In this document: one piece after another, positions 56,595 to 64,000 of the stretch
Position numbering within the stretch: the stretch's first letter is position 1
Layout: each line of letters starts with the position of its first letter
Source of the DNA: Bacteroides fragilis NCTC 9343
GTDB taxonomy: Bacteria > Bacteroidota > Bacteroidia > Bacteroidales > Bacteroidaceae
Length of the DNA: 64,000 nt
Reading direction: 5' to 3'
Assembly: GCF_000025985.1 (NCBI RefSeq)
Contig: NC_003228.3
Span: 2,976,001-3,040,000, forward strand
The notes under the pieces: model-generated
Told to the model about the DNA's origin: nothing
The model's database searches: none
The model's input: the letters and a program-made list of their open reading frames with translations, nothing else
Made by a program: the position numbers and the translations under genes

Positions 56595-57340
56595 ACATTC
56601 ACTACTGACAATCAGTTAATTACAAGAGAATTCACTCTTTTTATCCTTTTCGCATTTACCACACAACAGACTGATTATAAACAAATTACACAATAAGATA
56701 AAGTCTTCATTATTCTATCTATAAAGATTTAGAAACTATATACTCCCAAAAGCATTCTGTCACATTGTATTTTGAGTAGCCTCAGGAATCCCTTATTTAC
56801 GAACCACTGACTAAGTTGTTATAAAAAACACCGGGATTCTAATTTCACCAAAATCATATCTCCAGCAAATAAATCAAATCACCAGTCAAAAGATCGATAA
56901 ACATACACTAATTTCAATCAGTAAGCAACGGAAAAGGCATCCTATACCTCCAAAATAACATTCAGGAATGATTCATATTGACCCATGCTACAGAAAAGAA
57001 TTCTATAGTTTTTGTTCAATAAATGAAACCGCCAGGCAAAAAGTAGGAGGATTTTCAATGAAAATGAATTTCGTAACTATACGAAGTTAACTTCGTATTT
57101 TCTTATAACTAACTTCTTCTTCACAAGAAGTTAATGTTTTGCAAAGACGAAGTTAACTTCGTATGAAGAGTACACTTATGAAGAAACGAATTAAAGACAA
57201 GTTAATGCTCCATCATTTGCTATTTCATCACTTTCTCAAGACAACAAGGTTTTTAAAACAAGAAAGAAGCCGACTTAAAGATATCAGAATCTCTATTTTA
57301 CTATCAGAATAACAGAAGAGGCAAACTTAATGAGGAATGG
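56595..57340. other. Non-coding region between invertible segment and fkp
   Basis: About 750 AT-rich bases without a convincing gene on either strand. It holds a cluster of palindromes at 57079-57162. No second promoter for upxY was seen. Confidence 0.7.
57079..57162. repeat. Cluster of palindromes with ACGAAGTTAACTTCGT
   Basis: ATACGAAGTTAACTTCGTAT (57079-57098) is a perfect 20-bp palindrome. Its 16-bp core recurs at 57147-57162, and an AACTTCTT/AAGAAGTT hairpin (57111-57132) lies between them. The cores are in direct repetition, 66 bases apart. Function unknown. Confidence 0.75.
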
Positions 57341-57380
57341 AAAAAGAAGTCGACGAGAGATAAAACCCTTACCTCTCGTC
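57341..57380 (-). terminator. Terminator of fkp
   Basis: GACGAGAG (57352-57359) pairs with CTCTCGTC (57373-57380). An A-run on the plus strand (57341-57345) gives a U-tail for minus-strand RNA. It follows the fkp stop codon by about 15 bases. Confidence 0.88.
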
Positions 57381-57394
57381 AACCAATACTATTT

Positions 57395-60244
57395 TTATGA
57401 TCGTGATACTTGGAATCCCTTATCAGATAACGTCATTTCGACAAAACGTGCCCGCGGATTCGGAGCGTTTTCTGTCAGTATCTTACGAATACGAACAGCA
57501 GCTTGCGGATCTTTCGCTACCATATATAAGTACCCGCCACCACCGGCTCCCGGCAATTTATATCCCAAGGTATAATCTTTTATCAGATCGATAATTGCCT
57601 CCACAGCCGGAGGATTTGTTCCGCTATCCAATGCTTTGTTTTGTTCCCAGGTTTTTCCTACCAAACGGCCAAACTCAACAAAACTTCCACGCTGTATAGC
57701 TTCATTCATATCCAATGCATGCGCCTTCATTTCCGAAAGTAAATTGAGATGCAACGATGAATTGAGGAACATGGAACTGACTATTTCTGCCAAGATCCCT
57801 TTTGCCGTACGAGTTATACCGGTATAATAAAGCAAGTGACAGTCTTTGTATTCAGGATGCGTAAATAAATGATCGGGTAGCCAACGCACCAATGGACTTT
57901 GAGCAAAGCCGGCCTCGGTCTGAAGAAGCTTCACACCCTGCAACACACCTCCATACTGATCCTGCCATCCACCTCCGGTAGTCAGCAATTGTTCAAGAAC
58001 AAGAGTACGTTGACAAATCTCATTTTTATCCCAGGCTAAACCACAGAAATCGTTAATGGCACCAAGTACGGTAGAAGCCAGAATGGAACTGGTGCCCAAA
58101 CCGGAACCGGCAGGAATAGCAGCCAATAAAGTCACTTCAATACCTGCACCGAAATCTTTAAGCTGTTCCTCTAATGAAGCATAAGATACAGCAGAAAACG
58201 CAGGTGCAAAGCCTGCCAATGACAGAGCGGCTTTCGGAATAGAGAAAGGTGAACCGATCTTCTTATAATCTTGCAATTCATCAAACGTAGATACTATTTC
58301 CATAGCACCCATATCGATAGAACGCAGGACGATATGGAAGTCTTTACACGGCTTCACATAGACCTGTAAGGGAGGTTGTCCGTTCAACTCAATGGCTAGA
58401 TTCACCACATTTCCTCCCGAATAAAGTGAATAAGGAGGAGTATCGGTCCATCCACCTGCCATATCGATGCGCACGGGGCTACGTCCCCAAACAATCTGAT
58501 CGGAATATACATCCAATTTTGGGGTACTCTTACGATTACTGATCCCGTCCAGCAAGCCGTCACGAAGCAAATCAAAAGCAGCCTGTTCTTCCGGACGATA
58601 ATCTTTCCCGTCTAATTTCAAAATACGCGCACGCAACATCCGGTTATGGATGCGTGACATCTGCAGAGCATCCTCAGGCAATAATTCAGGCATATCCAAA
58701 CCAAGACGTACAAAATCTTCAGCTGCATCGGCCAAATCAAGTTGATAAAAAACACTTTTTTCATGATTAACGGCCAATGCTTTCCAGTTTCCTTTTCTGA
58801 ACTCTTCACGTTGTGCATACAAACGCTTCAGATTGGCACCTGCCGAAATTTCGTCCGCAGAAAAATGTTCGGAACGTAACCAGATATTCTTTCCTTCCTC
58901 CAGTTCGGGTTCGGACAACATCCACCTCAACACCAATCCCAACTCTTCTACAGAATTAACCATAGGGAATACGGAAACTGCCTGTAAATCGTCCGTACGT
59001 CCTTTCAAATCTGTATATGACAAACCGCGTTTGGACATCCATTCACCAAAAGGAATACCCGTCAGGGTTGTTTTGGAATCTCTCAAATCTCCTTTGAAAA
59101 CATCGTCCAGACCGTATGGACGGGCAACAAAGCCCTTATCACCCATCGGAACCACATCTACACACACTCCGGCAGGCACAGCCAATGACCAGTCATTTTC
59201 CGGAACCCCGGTAATAATATGTCGTGAAGCAATCTTCCACTTTGGTCCGATATGACTGTTCTCGATCCATAAATCAGCATTCTCGGCACAAAGAGGTATC
59301 CGCACGACAGCATTTTGGACAAACATAGCCGGATTGGGCTTTACTTTACGGTGCATGATACGACGCTGATCGTAAACCTTATTCTGTACGGAAAGAGTTG
59401 AAGAAATCAGTTCTTTACTGGTCCCGTAATGATAGAACTCTCCTCCCGGCAAAGGCAGAATAGCAACGGATAGCGTATTGACCTCTTCGTCTTCAATACG
59501 GGGATGAGTTCCCAAAGCTAATCCAAAATCGGAATAAAGATCATAATACTTTAGTTCTTCAGAGCTTTCTTTATGAGAACGTTTCATCAAGATTTCTACG
59601 GCACGGTCACTCAAAAGCCATATACCGATGTCCATCAGGAACAAATGGGTCTTCGATAAAGATTCCAATTCTGCCAACGAAGGCTTCTGAAGCATAAAGT
59701 CGAGTTGTTCGGGATGTTTGCGATCGGAAGCAAACACGCCATGATGGGTAGCCAGAGACGGATCTACCCACAGTCCATAACAAACCACATCCGCTTCGGG
59801 AATACTCTGCAAAGGTTTCTCCGAACGAATATAGACATCACCACTCGCAATCAGTGTATGGAGTTTATCCGGAGCCAAAGACATGATTTTTTCATATAGG
59901 GGAAGTTGCAGAGAAAGCAGATTTTGTCCCAGATGTTGCCCTCTCTCCCACCGGAACACAGGAACCGGAGTGAGAATCTTTCCAGAAGGTGCATAGCCGG
60001 GTAAACGACGGCTTTGCCCACCCGCATGAAGAAGAATTCTTTTTTCTTTTTCAAGCCACTCTCCAAAAGTAGCACCATCTGAATATTCATTATAACATTC
60101 TTCAAGCAGCCAGGATGTTCCACCACCGGAACCAAGTTTCTTACCTACCGGGTCGGAAGTACAAAACCAATCGGTACGATTCACCCTCTCCAGTTCATGA
60201 AAAGACTGAACCAGATTGGACGGTAAAGATAGTAGTTTTTGCAT
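57395..60244 (-). CDS. fkp: Bifunctional fucokinase/GDP-fucose pyrophosphorylase
   Basis: Fkp turns free L-fucose into fucose 1-phosphate and then GDP-fucose, so that host-derived fucose can be put into capsule and glycoproteins. The 949-residue length is exactly that of the B. fragilis enzyme. The N-terminal part (about 1-580) is the guanylyltransferase, with AGGQSRRLPGYAPSGK. The C-terminal GHMP kinase part has IDMAGGWTDTPPYS, PAGSGLGTSS and KLPGAGGGGY. A RhaM-like mutarotase gene is 4 bases upstream. Confidence 0.97.
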   Translation of the reverse strand: MQKLLSLPSNLVQSFHELERVNRTDWFCTSDPVGKKLGSGGGTSWLLEECYNEYSDGATFGEWLEKEKRILLHAGGQSRRLPGYAPSGKILTPVPVFRWERGQHLGQNLLSLQLPLYEKIMSLAPDKLHTLIASGDVYIRSEKPLQSIPEADVVCYGLWVDPSLATHHGVFASDRKHPEQLDFMLQKPSLAELESLSKTHLFLMDIGIWLLSDRAVEILMKRSHKESSEELKYYDLYSDFGLALGTHPRIEDEEVNTLSVAILPLPGGEFYHYGTSKELISSTLSVQNKVYDQRRIMHRKVKPNPAMFVQNAVVRIPLCAENADLWIENSHIGPKWKIASRHIITGVPENDWSLAVPAGVCVDVVPMGDKGFVARPYGLDDVFKGDLRDSKTTLTGIPFGEWMSKRGLSYTDLKGRTDDLQAVSVFPMVNSVEELGLVLRWMLSEPELEEGKNIWLRSEHFSADEISAGANLKRLYAQREEFRKGNWKALAVNHEKSVFYQLDLADAAEDFVRLGLDMPELLPEDALQMSRIHNRMLRARILKLDGKDYRPEEQAAFDLLRDGLLDGISNRKSTPKLDVYSDQIVWGRSPVRIDMAGGWTDTPPYSLYSGGNVVNLAIELNGQPPLQVYVKPCKDFHIVLRSIDMGAMEIVSTFDELQDYKKIGSPFSIPKAALSLAGFAPAFSAVSYASLEEQLKDFGAGIEVTLLAAIPAGSGLGTSSILASTVLGAINDFCGLAWDKNEICQRTLVLEQLLTTGGGWQDQYGGVLQGVKLLQTEAGFAQSPLVRWLPDHLFTHPEYKDCHLLYYTGITRTAKGILAEIVSSMFLNSSLHLNLLSEMKAHALDMNEAIQRGSFVEFGRLVGKTWEQNKALDSGTNPPAVEAIIDLIKDYTLGYKLPGAGGGGYLYMVAKDPQAAVRIRKILTENAPNPRARFVEMTLSDKGFQVSRS

Positions 60245-60248
60245 ATTG

Positions 60249-60578
60249 TCAGAGTTTAAATATACGTTCCATCATTTTCCACTTCTCATGTGACGCTTGT
60301 CCGGGCAATGAACGCTGAAAGCGAGACATATAAGCCTCCCATTCTGCCTGCCGGGGAAGTTTAGCCAAGCGCTCGTTATCTTTTATCCAATCGAATTCAT
60401 CTACCGTATCGACAATCATAAAGAGTGTATGTTCGTGGATATAAATCTGCATATCGAGTATCCCGACTTCACGGATACCGGCTTTAATTTCTGGCCACAC
60501 ATGCTGATGTTCTTCGACATAAGCACGAATCAATTCCGAATCATTATATAATTCGAGTGTTTGGCAATATCTTTTCAT
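60249..60578 (-). CDS. RhaM-family sugar mutarotase, probably for L-fucose
   Basis: A 109-residue dimeric-barrel protein of the L-rhamnose mutarotase family (DUF718). Family features: MKRYCQTLELYNDSELIRAYVEEHQHVWPEI with a His in HQHVWPEI, GILDMQIY, LFMIVDTVDEFD and the SHEKWKMMERIF tail. It starts 29 bases after dnaB and ends 4 bases before fkp, so it is inferred to interconvert L-fucose anomers for Fkp rather than act on rhamnose. Confidence 0.85.
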   Translation of the reverse strand: MKRYCQTLELYNDSELIRAYVEEHQHVWPEIKAGIREVGILDMQIYIHEHTLFMIVDTVDEFDWIKDNERLAKLPRQAEWEAYMSRFQRSLPGQASHEKWKMMERIFKL

Positions 60579-60607
60579 GGTATTATAAAATTAAATAAAT
60601 ATCTCTT

Positions 60608-62155
60608 TTAAAAAGGCAGAGGTCCGTCATTTCCACCTCCGAACGGATTATTATTCTGAGGGGCAAATTCAGCAGGAGGCGGAGGTACTGTTCCGCTATT
60701 ATTCATTCGTGACCCAAGCATGGCCCCGGCATCAGGCAACGGAATTACCATATCGTCATCCGGATTCTGGAAACGGGTATACTCACCTTTAAATCGTAGC
60801 AGAACATCGCCAACCGCACCATTACGATGCTTAGCGATAATAATTTCGGCCATTCCACGGAGATCGTTTCCTTTATCATCCTGAAATATCTTGTAATATT
60901 CGGGGCGGTGAATGAAACACACCATATCGGCATCCTGCTCGATTGCACCGGATTCACGAAGGTCACTCAACTGAGGACGTTTTCCTTCAAGCCCTTCACG
61001 ACTCTCGACACCACGATTCAACTGAGACAGAGCAATAATCGGAATATTCAACTCTTTGGCAAGCCCCTTCAACGAACGTGAAATGGTACTAACCTCTTCC
61101 TGACGGCTGCCAAATGCCATACCGCTGGCGTTCATCAACTGCAAGTAGTCAATGATGATAATTCTTACTCCATGCTCACGAACCAATCGACGTGCCTTGG
61201 TTCGAAGCTCAAATACGGACAGAGAGGGAGTATCATCGACATAAAGCGGTGCATCCAGCAAATCCTTCAATTTATAATCGAGCTGTTGCCATTCATAAGC
61301 TGCCAATTGTCCGCTCTTGATTTTTTCACTCGGAATTTCACAAACGTTCGAGATCAGACGATTGACCAACTGAACGTTACTCATTTCAAGAGAAAACAAG
61401 GCTACCGGATTCCTGAAATTCACGGCAATATTCTTAGCCATTGAAAGTACAAAAGCCGTTTTACCCATGGCCGGACGGGCAGCAATAATTATCAAGTCGG
61501 ATTTCTGCCATCCGGAAGTCATCTTATCCAGTTTGGTATATCCACTCTCCAATCCGCTCAGACCATCGGTACGTGCGGCGGCTTTCTGAATCTGTTCATA
61601 AGCCTCGGCAATAATCGGATTGATCTGCGTATAGTCCTTCTTCATGTTCCGCTGTGAAATCTCAAAGAGTTTCCCTTCGGCCTCTTGCATAAGATCGTCC
61701 ACATCGAGAGTTTCGTCAAAAGCCTTACTCTGTATGTTACTTGTAAAAGTAATGAGCTCTCTTGCCAAATATTTTTGTGCAATAATACGGGCATGATATT
61801 CAATATGGGCGGAAGATGCCACTTTACTGCTCAATTGAGTAATATAAAACGGTCCTCCGACTTCTTCCAGCTCACCACGCTTACTGAGCTGCTCCTTCAC
61901 AGTAAGAATATCTACCGGTTTTTGATTAACGGCAAGATCGGTAATAGCTGCATAAATCAATTGATGCCTATGTTCGTAAAACGATTCCGGACGGAGAATC
62001 TCACTCACCAGCGAATAGGCATCTTTTTCAATCATCAAGGCCCCGAGCACGGCTTCTTCCAGTTCCGGCGCTTGCGGTTGGATGCGCCCGTAATCATTTA
62101 CGGGTTGCACCTTAGACTTAGCAGTACTGCGGGTATTTCTTCTTTGTTCGGCCAT
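60608..62155 (-). CDS. dnaB: Replicative DNA helicase DnaB
   Basis: Hexameric 5'-3' helicase of the replication fork. The 515 residues have the N-terminal primase-interacting domain (PQAPELEEAVLGALMIEKDA), linker, and the RecA-like C-terminal domain with Walker A ARPAMGKTAF, Walker B IIIIDYLQLM and SQLNRGVESRE. The C-terminus has a low-complexity Pro/Asn/Gly tail. The start MAEQRRNTRS is chosen over an upstream ATG 22 codons earlier. It heads the dnaB-mutarotase-fkp group. Confidence 0.95.
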   Translation of the reverse strand: MAEQRRNTRSTAKSKVQPVNDYGRIQPQAPELEEAVLGALMIEKDAYSLVSEILRPESFYEHRHQLIYAAITDLAVNQKPVDILTVKEQLSKRGELEEVGGPFYITQLSSKVASSAHIEYHARIIAQKYLARELITFTSNIQSKAFDETLDVDDLMQEAEGKLFEISQRNMKKDYTQINPIIAEAYEQIQKAAARTDGLSGLESGYTKLDKMTSGWQKSDLIIIAARPAMGKTAFVLSMAKNIAVNFRNPVALFSLEMSNVQLVNRLISNVCEIPSEKIKSGQLAAYEWQQLDYKLKDLLDAPLYVDDTPSLSVFELRTKARRLVREHGVRIIIIDYLQLMNASGMAFGSRQEEVSTISRSLKGLAKELNIPIIALSQLNRGVESREGLEGKRPQLSDLRESGAIEQDADMVCFIHRPEYYKIFQDDKGNDLRGMAEIIIAKHRNGAVGDVLLRFKGEYTRFQNPDDDMVIPLPDAGAMLGSRMNNSGTVPPPPAEFAPQNNNPFGGGNDGPLPF

Positions 62156-62271
62156 CTGTATTTTATTGAAATATAGAAAATGAATAGTGGATGGCTGCGC
62201 ACATCCACAAAATGTAGGCAAAGATAATTCTCTATTATCAATTTTCCATTATCAAATCTGAATTATTTATT

Positions 62272-62279
62272 TAACTTTG
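62272..62279 (+). promoter_or_regulatory. -7 element upstream of ispE
   Basis: TAACTTTG matches the TAnnTTTG form exactly, 54 bases before the ispE ATG. A divergent TATCTTTG (reverse of 62219-62226) probably serves dnaB. No clear -33 for either. Confidence 0.5.
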
Positions 62280-62332
62280 CGTCCATTAGACAGCATTAAT
62301 CATTAATCACGAATCACTAATAGCCCAAAGAC

Positions 62333-63157
62333 ATGATTACATTTCCGAATGCCAAAATAAATCTGGGACTGAACATTACCGAGAAACGTCCGGACGGATA
62401 CCACAATCTGGAAACTGTATTTTATCCCATACCTCTGGAGGATGCCCTTGAAATCACAATATTAAATGACTCGAAACAAAAATTTGTCCTGCACCAATCC
62501 GGCCTGGAAATCAGCGGGGAGCCGGAAACCAACCTGGTAGTAAAGGCATACCTGCTGCTGGAACAGGAATTTCAATTACCTCCGGTAGACATTTATCTAT
62601 ATAAACATATTCCTTCGGGTGCCGGTTTGGGAGGTGGCTCGGCAGATGCTGCTTTCATGCTAAAATTGTTGAACGAAAAATTCAATTTACATCTGGCAGA
62701 TGAAAAATTGGAAGAGTATGCTGCCATATTAGGAGCTGACTGCGCTTTTTTTATTAAAAACAAACCAACCTTTGCAGAGGGTATCGGCAACATTTTTTCC
62801 CCAGTCGATTTATCATTGAAAGGATATCAGTTGGTACTTGTAAAACCGGATGTCTTTGTCTCGACCCGAGACGCCTTTTCACAAATAAAACCTCACTACC
62901 CGGATCATTCATTGAAAGAAATTATAAGACGTCCGGTAAGCGAATGGAAAAACTGCATGTTCAATGACTTTGAGAAAAGCGTCTTTCCACAATACCCTGT
63001 CATTGAAGAAATAAAAAAAGAATTGTACAGCAAAGGAGCCATATATGCCGCCATGTCGGGTTCCGGTTCATCTGTTTTCGGATTATTCTCTCCCGAAGAA
63101 AAAATAACGAAAATGGATTTTGAAGCAGCATTCTGTTTCCAAACCGAATTGAAATAA
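62333..63157 (+). CDS. ispE: 4-diphosphocytidyl-2-C-methylerythritol kinase
   Basis: GHMP kinase of the non-mevalonate isoprenoid route that phosphorylates CDP-methylerythritol. The 274 residues start with [20 protein letters not shown], have the ATP loop [15 protein letters not shown] and the [13 protein letters not shown] motif at the C-terminus. It is divergent from dnaB. The window contains no other isoprenoid genes. Confidence 0.96.
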   Translation: MITFPNAKINLGLNITEKRPDGYHNLETVFYPIPLEDALEITILNDSKQKFVLHQSGLEISGEPETNLVVKAYLLLEQEFQLPPVDIYLYKHIPSGAGLGGGSADAAFMLKLLNEKFNLHLADEKLEEYAAILGADCAFFIKNKPTFAEGIGNIFSPVDLSLKGYQLVLVKPDVFVSTRDAFSQIKPHYPDHSLKEIIRRPVSEWKNCMFNDFEKSVFPQYPVIEEIKKELYSKGAIYAAMSGSGSSVFGLFSPEEKITKMDFEAAFCFQTELK

Positions 63158-63180
63158 TCTGATCATAAAATATAATACCA

Positions 63181-64000
63181 TGAAAAACTACTTAATAACG
63201 TATAGTTGTGCCATGTTTCTATTAGCCTCTTGCGGATCTCCATCCCAACAGCCAAAAGCACCGGGACAGATAGATATTGCCGGAAAAATAGAGAGCCTGA
63301 CGGAACTTAAAGCATCTGATTTTATCAAAGAGATCAACTATGTGGCATTGGAGACTACAGACAGTTGTTTAGTAAACGAGAATCCTAATATACAGGTTTT
63401 CAAAAATAACATTATTGTAAATACAAACAAACAATGTTTGGTTTTCGATAAAGACAGTGGTAAATTTCTGCGTTCTATCGGTCATATAGGTAATGACCCG
63501 GGAGGATACAGCGAAGCAACCTTCTGGATTGACGATATAACAGGAGAACTGTATTTCATAGGATGGAACGGTACTCTTATGCGATACGACCTGCAAGGCA
63601 ACTACTTGGGCGACGTCAAGGTTGCCCCAAACCTGGGAGTAAGAAATCCTGCTTGTTTTGTTTTCACAGATTCATTAATTGTCAGTCACCAATTGAGTCT
63701 CCTGCCAATACAAGGAAATGAAAAGAAATCTCCTTTCCTACTTCTTGACAAACAAGGAAATGTGATAGATAGTATCCCTTCTTTACTCCCAGTTATACCT
63801 GTCACCACTAATGTAGTACGATTAAACATATTAAAAAGTGAAAAAGCACGGGAGCTTTACGGTAATATAGGAGTTCATGGTATGATGACAGCATACTTTA
63901 ATAATGATGACGCAATTGAATCACCACGAGTGCTTTCAACACTATGGAAACATAACGGAAAAGTACGATTTAAAGAGGCATATCTGGACACAATCTATAC
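63181..64000 (+). CDS. BF3164-like beta-propeller lipoprotein (partial)
   Basis: The gene starts ATG at 63181 and is still open at the window end, so only about 273 residues are seen. MKNYLITYSCAMFLLASC is a lipoprotein signal peptide (lipobox LASC). The mature part is made of repeated beta-blades (YVALETTDSCLV, NNIIVNTNKQCLVFDKDSGKFLRSIGHIGNDPGGYSEATF, TGELYFIGWNGTLMRYDLQGNYL) typical of Bacteroides 6-bladed propeller lipoproteins. Role unknown. Confidence 0.85.

Noticed and set aside
57079..57098. Similarity of the palindrome to loxP half-sites (TATACGAAGTTA).
   Set aside because: loxP arms point inward with an 8-base spacer; here the arms are reversed with no spacer and no Cre-like gene is in the window.

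Overview
The window looks like a chromosomal piece of a Bacteroides species, most probably Bacteroides fragilis or a very close relative. The evidence is the set of recognisable Bacteroides proteins (a 949-residue Fkp, UpxY and UpxZ capsule regulators, a BF3164-like lipoprotein, a eukaryotic-type hexokinase), the scarcity of Shine-Dalgarno sites, and promoters of the Bacteroides form (TTTG-like -33, TAnnTTTG -7). The species name is inference from remembered protein families; no search was run.

Layout. 1-6.3 kb: hexokinase, a six-gene tRNA cluster (three Gly, three Leu), carboxynorspermidine decarboxylase and a PcrA/UvrD helicase, all on the minus strand. 6.3-13.9 kb: superoxide dismutase, then a TPP riboswitch and an eight-gene thiamine operon (thiS-thiE-thiG-thiC-unknown-thiH-thiF-like-tenI-like). 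14-21.9 kb: two outer-membrane beta-barrel proteins, PPDK, RlmD, an RluA-family pseudouridine synthase and two paralogous small lipoproteins. 22-24.3 kb: a nine-repeat CRISPR array (type I-B-like repeats) beside a badly eroded cas locus (cas2, the tail of cas1, a truncated Cas5-like gene, cas6). 25-40.3 kb: housekeeping genes (map, rmuC, two Na+/H+ antiporters, lepA, xth, mntH, yebC, pheT and others).

40.4-56.6 kb is one long minus-strand capsular or O-type polysaccharide operon. It starts at an invertible promoter segment (18-bp inverted repeats 168 bp apart) whose promoter points into the operon, so the sequenced molecule is in the ON state. A leader hairpin, UpxY and UpxZ follow. Next come genes for a CDP-3,6-dideoxyhexose of the paratose/tyvelose type (rfbH, rfbF, rfbG, an SDR enzyme, an rfbE-like epimerase), two GT2 and three GT4 glycosyltransferases, a flippase, a polymerase, an epimerase, an overlooked 33-residue membrane peptide and a WecA-like initiating transferase. 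A strong terminator lies at 40.4 kb. 57.4-62.2 kb holds fkp, a RhaM-family mutarotase and dnaB. The window ends with ispE and a BF3164-like lipoprotein cut by the window edge.

The most unusual signals are: the phase-variable promoter, with one site that is itself a near-perfect palindrome; a dideoxyhexose pathway with a [2Fe-2S] RfbH but no visible partner reductase; the CRISPR-Cas remnant that keeps array, cas6 and cas2; and a family of five intergenic hairpins whose arms are built from 10-bp units, one carrying a different unit that still pairs perfectly.
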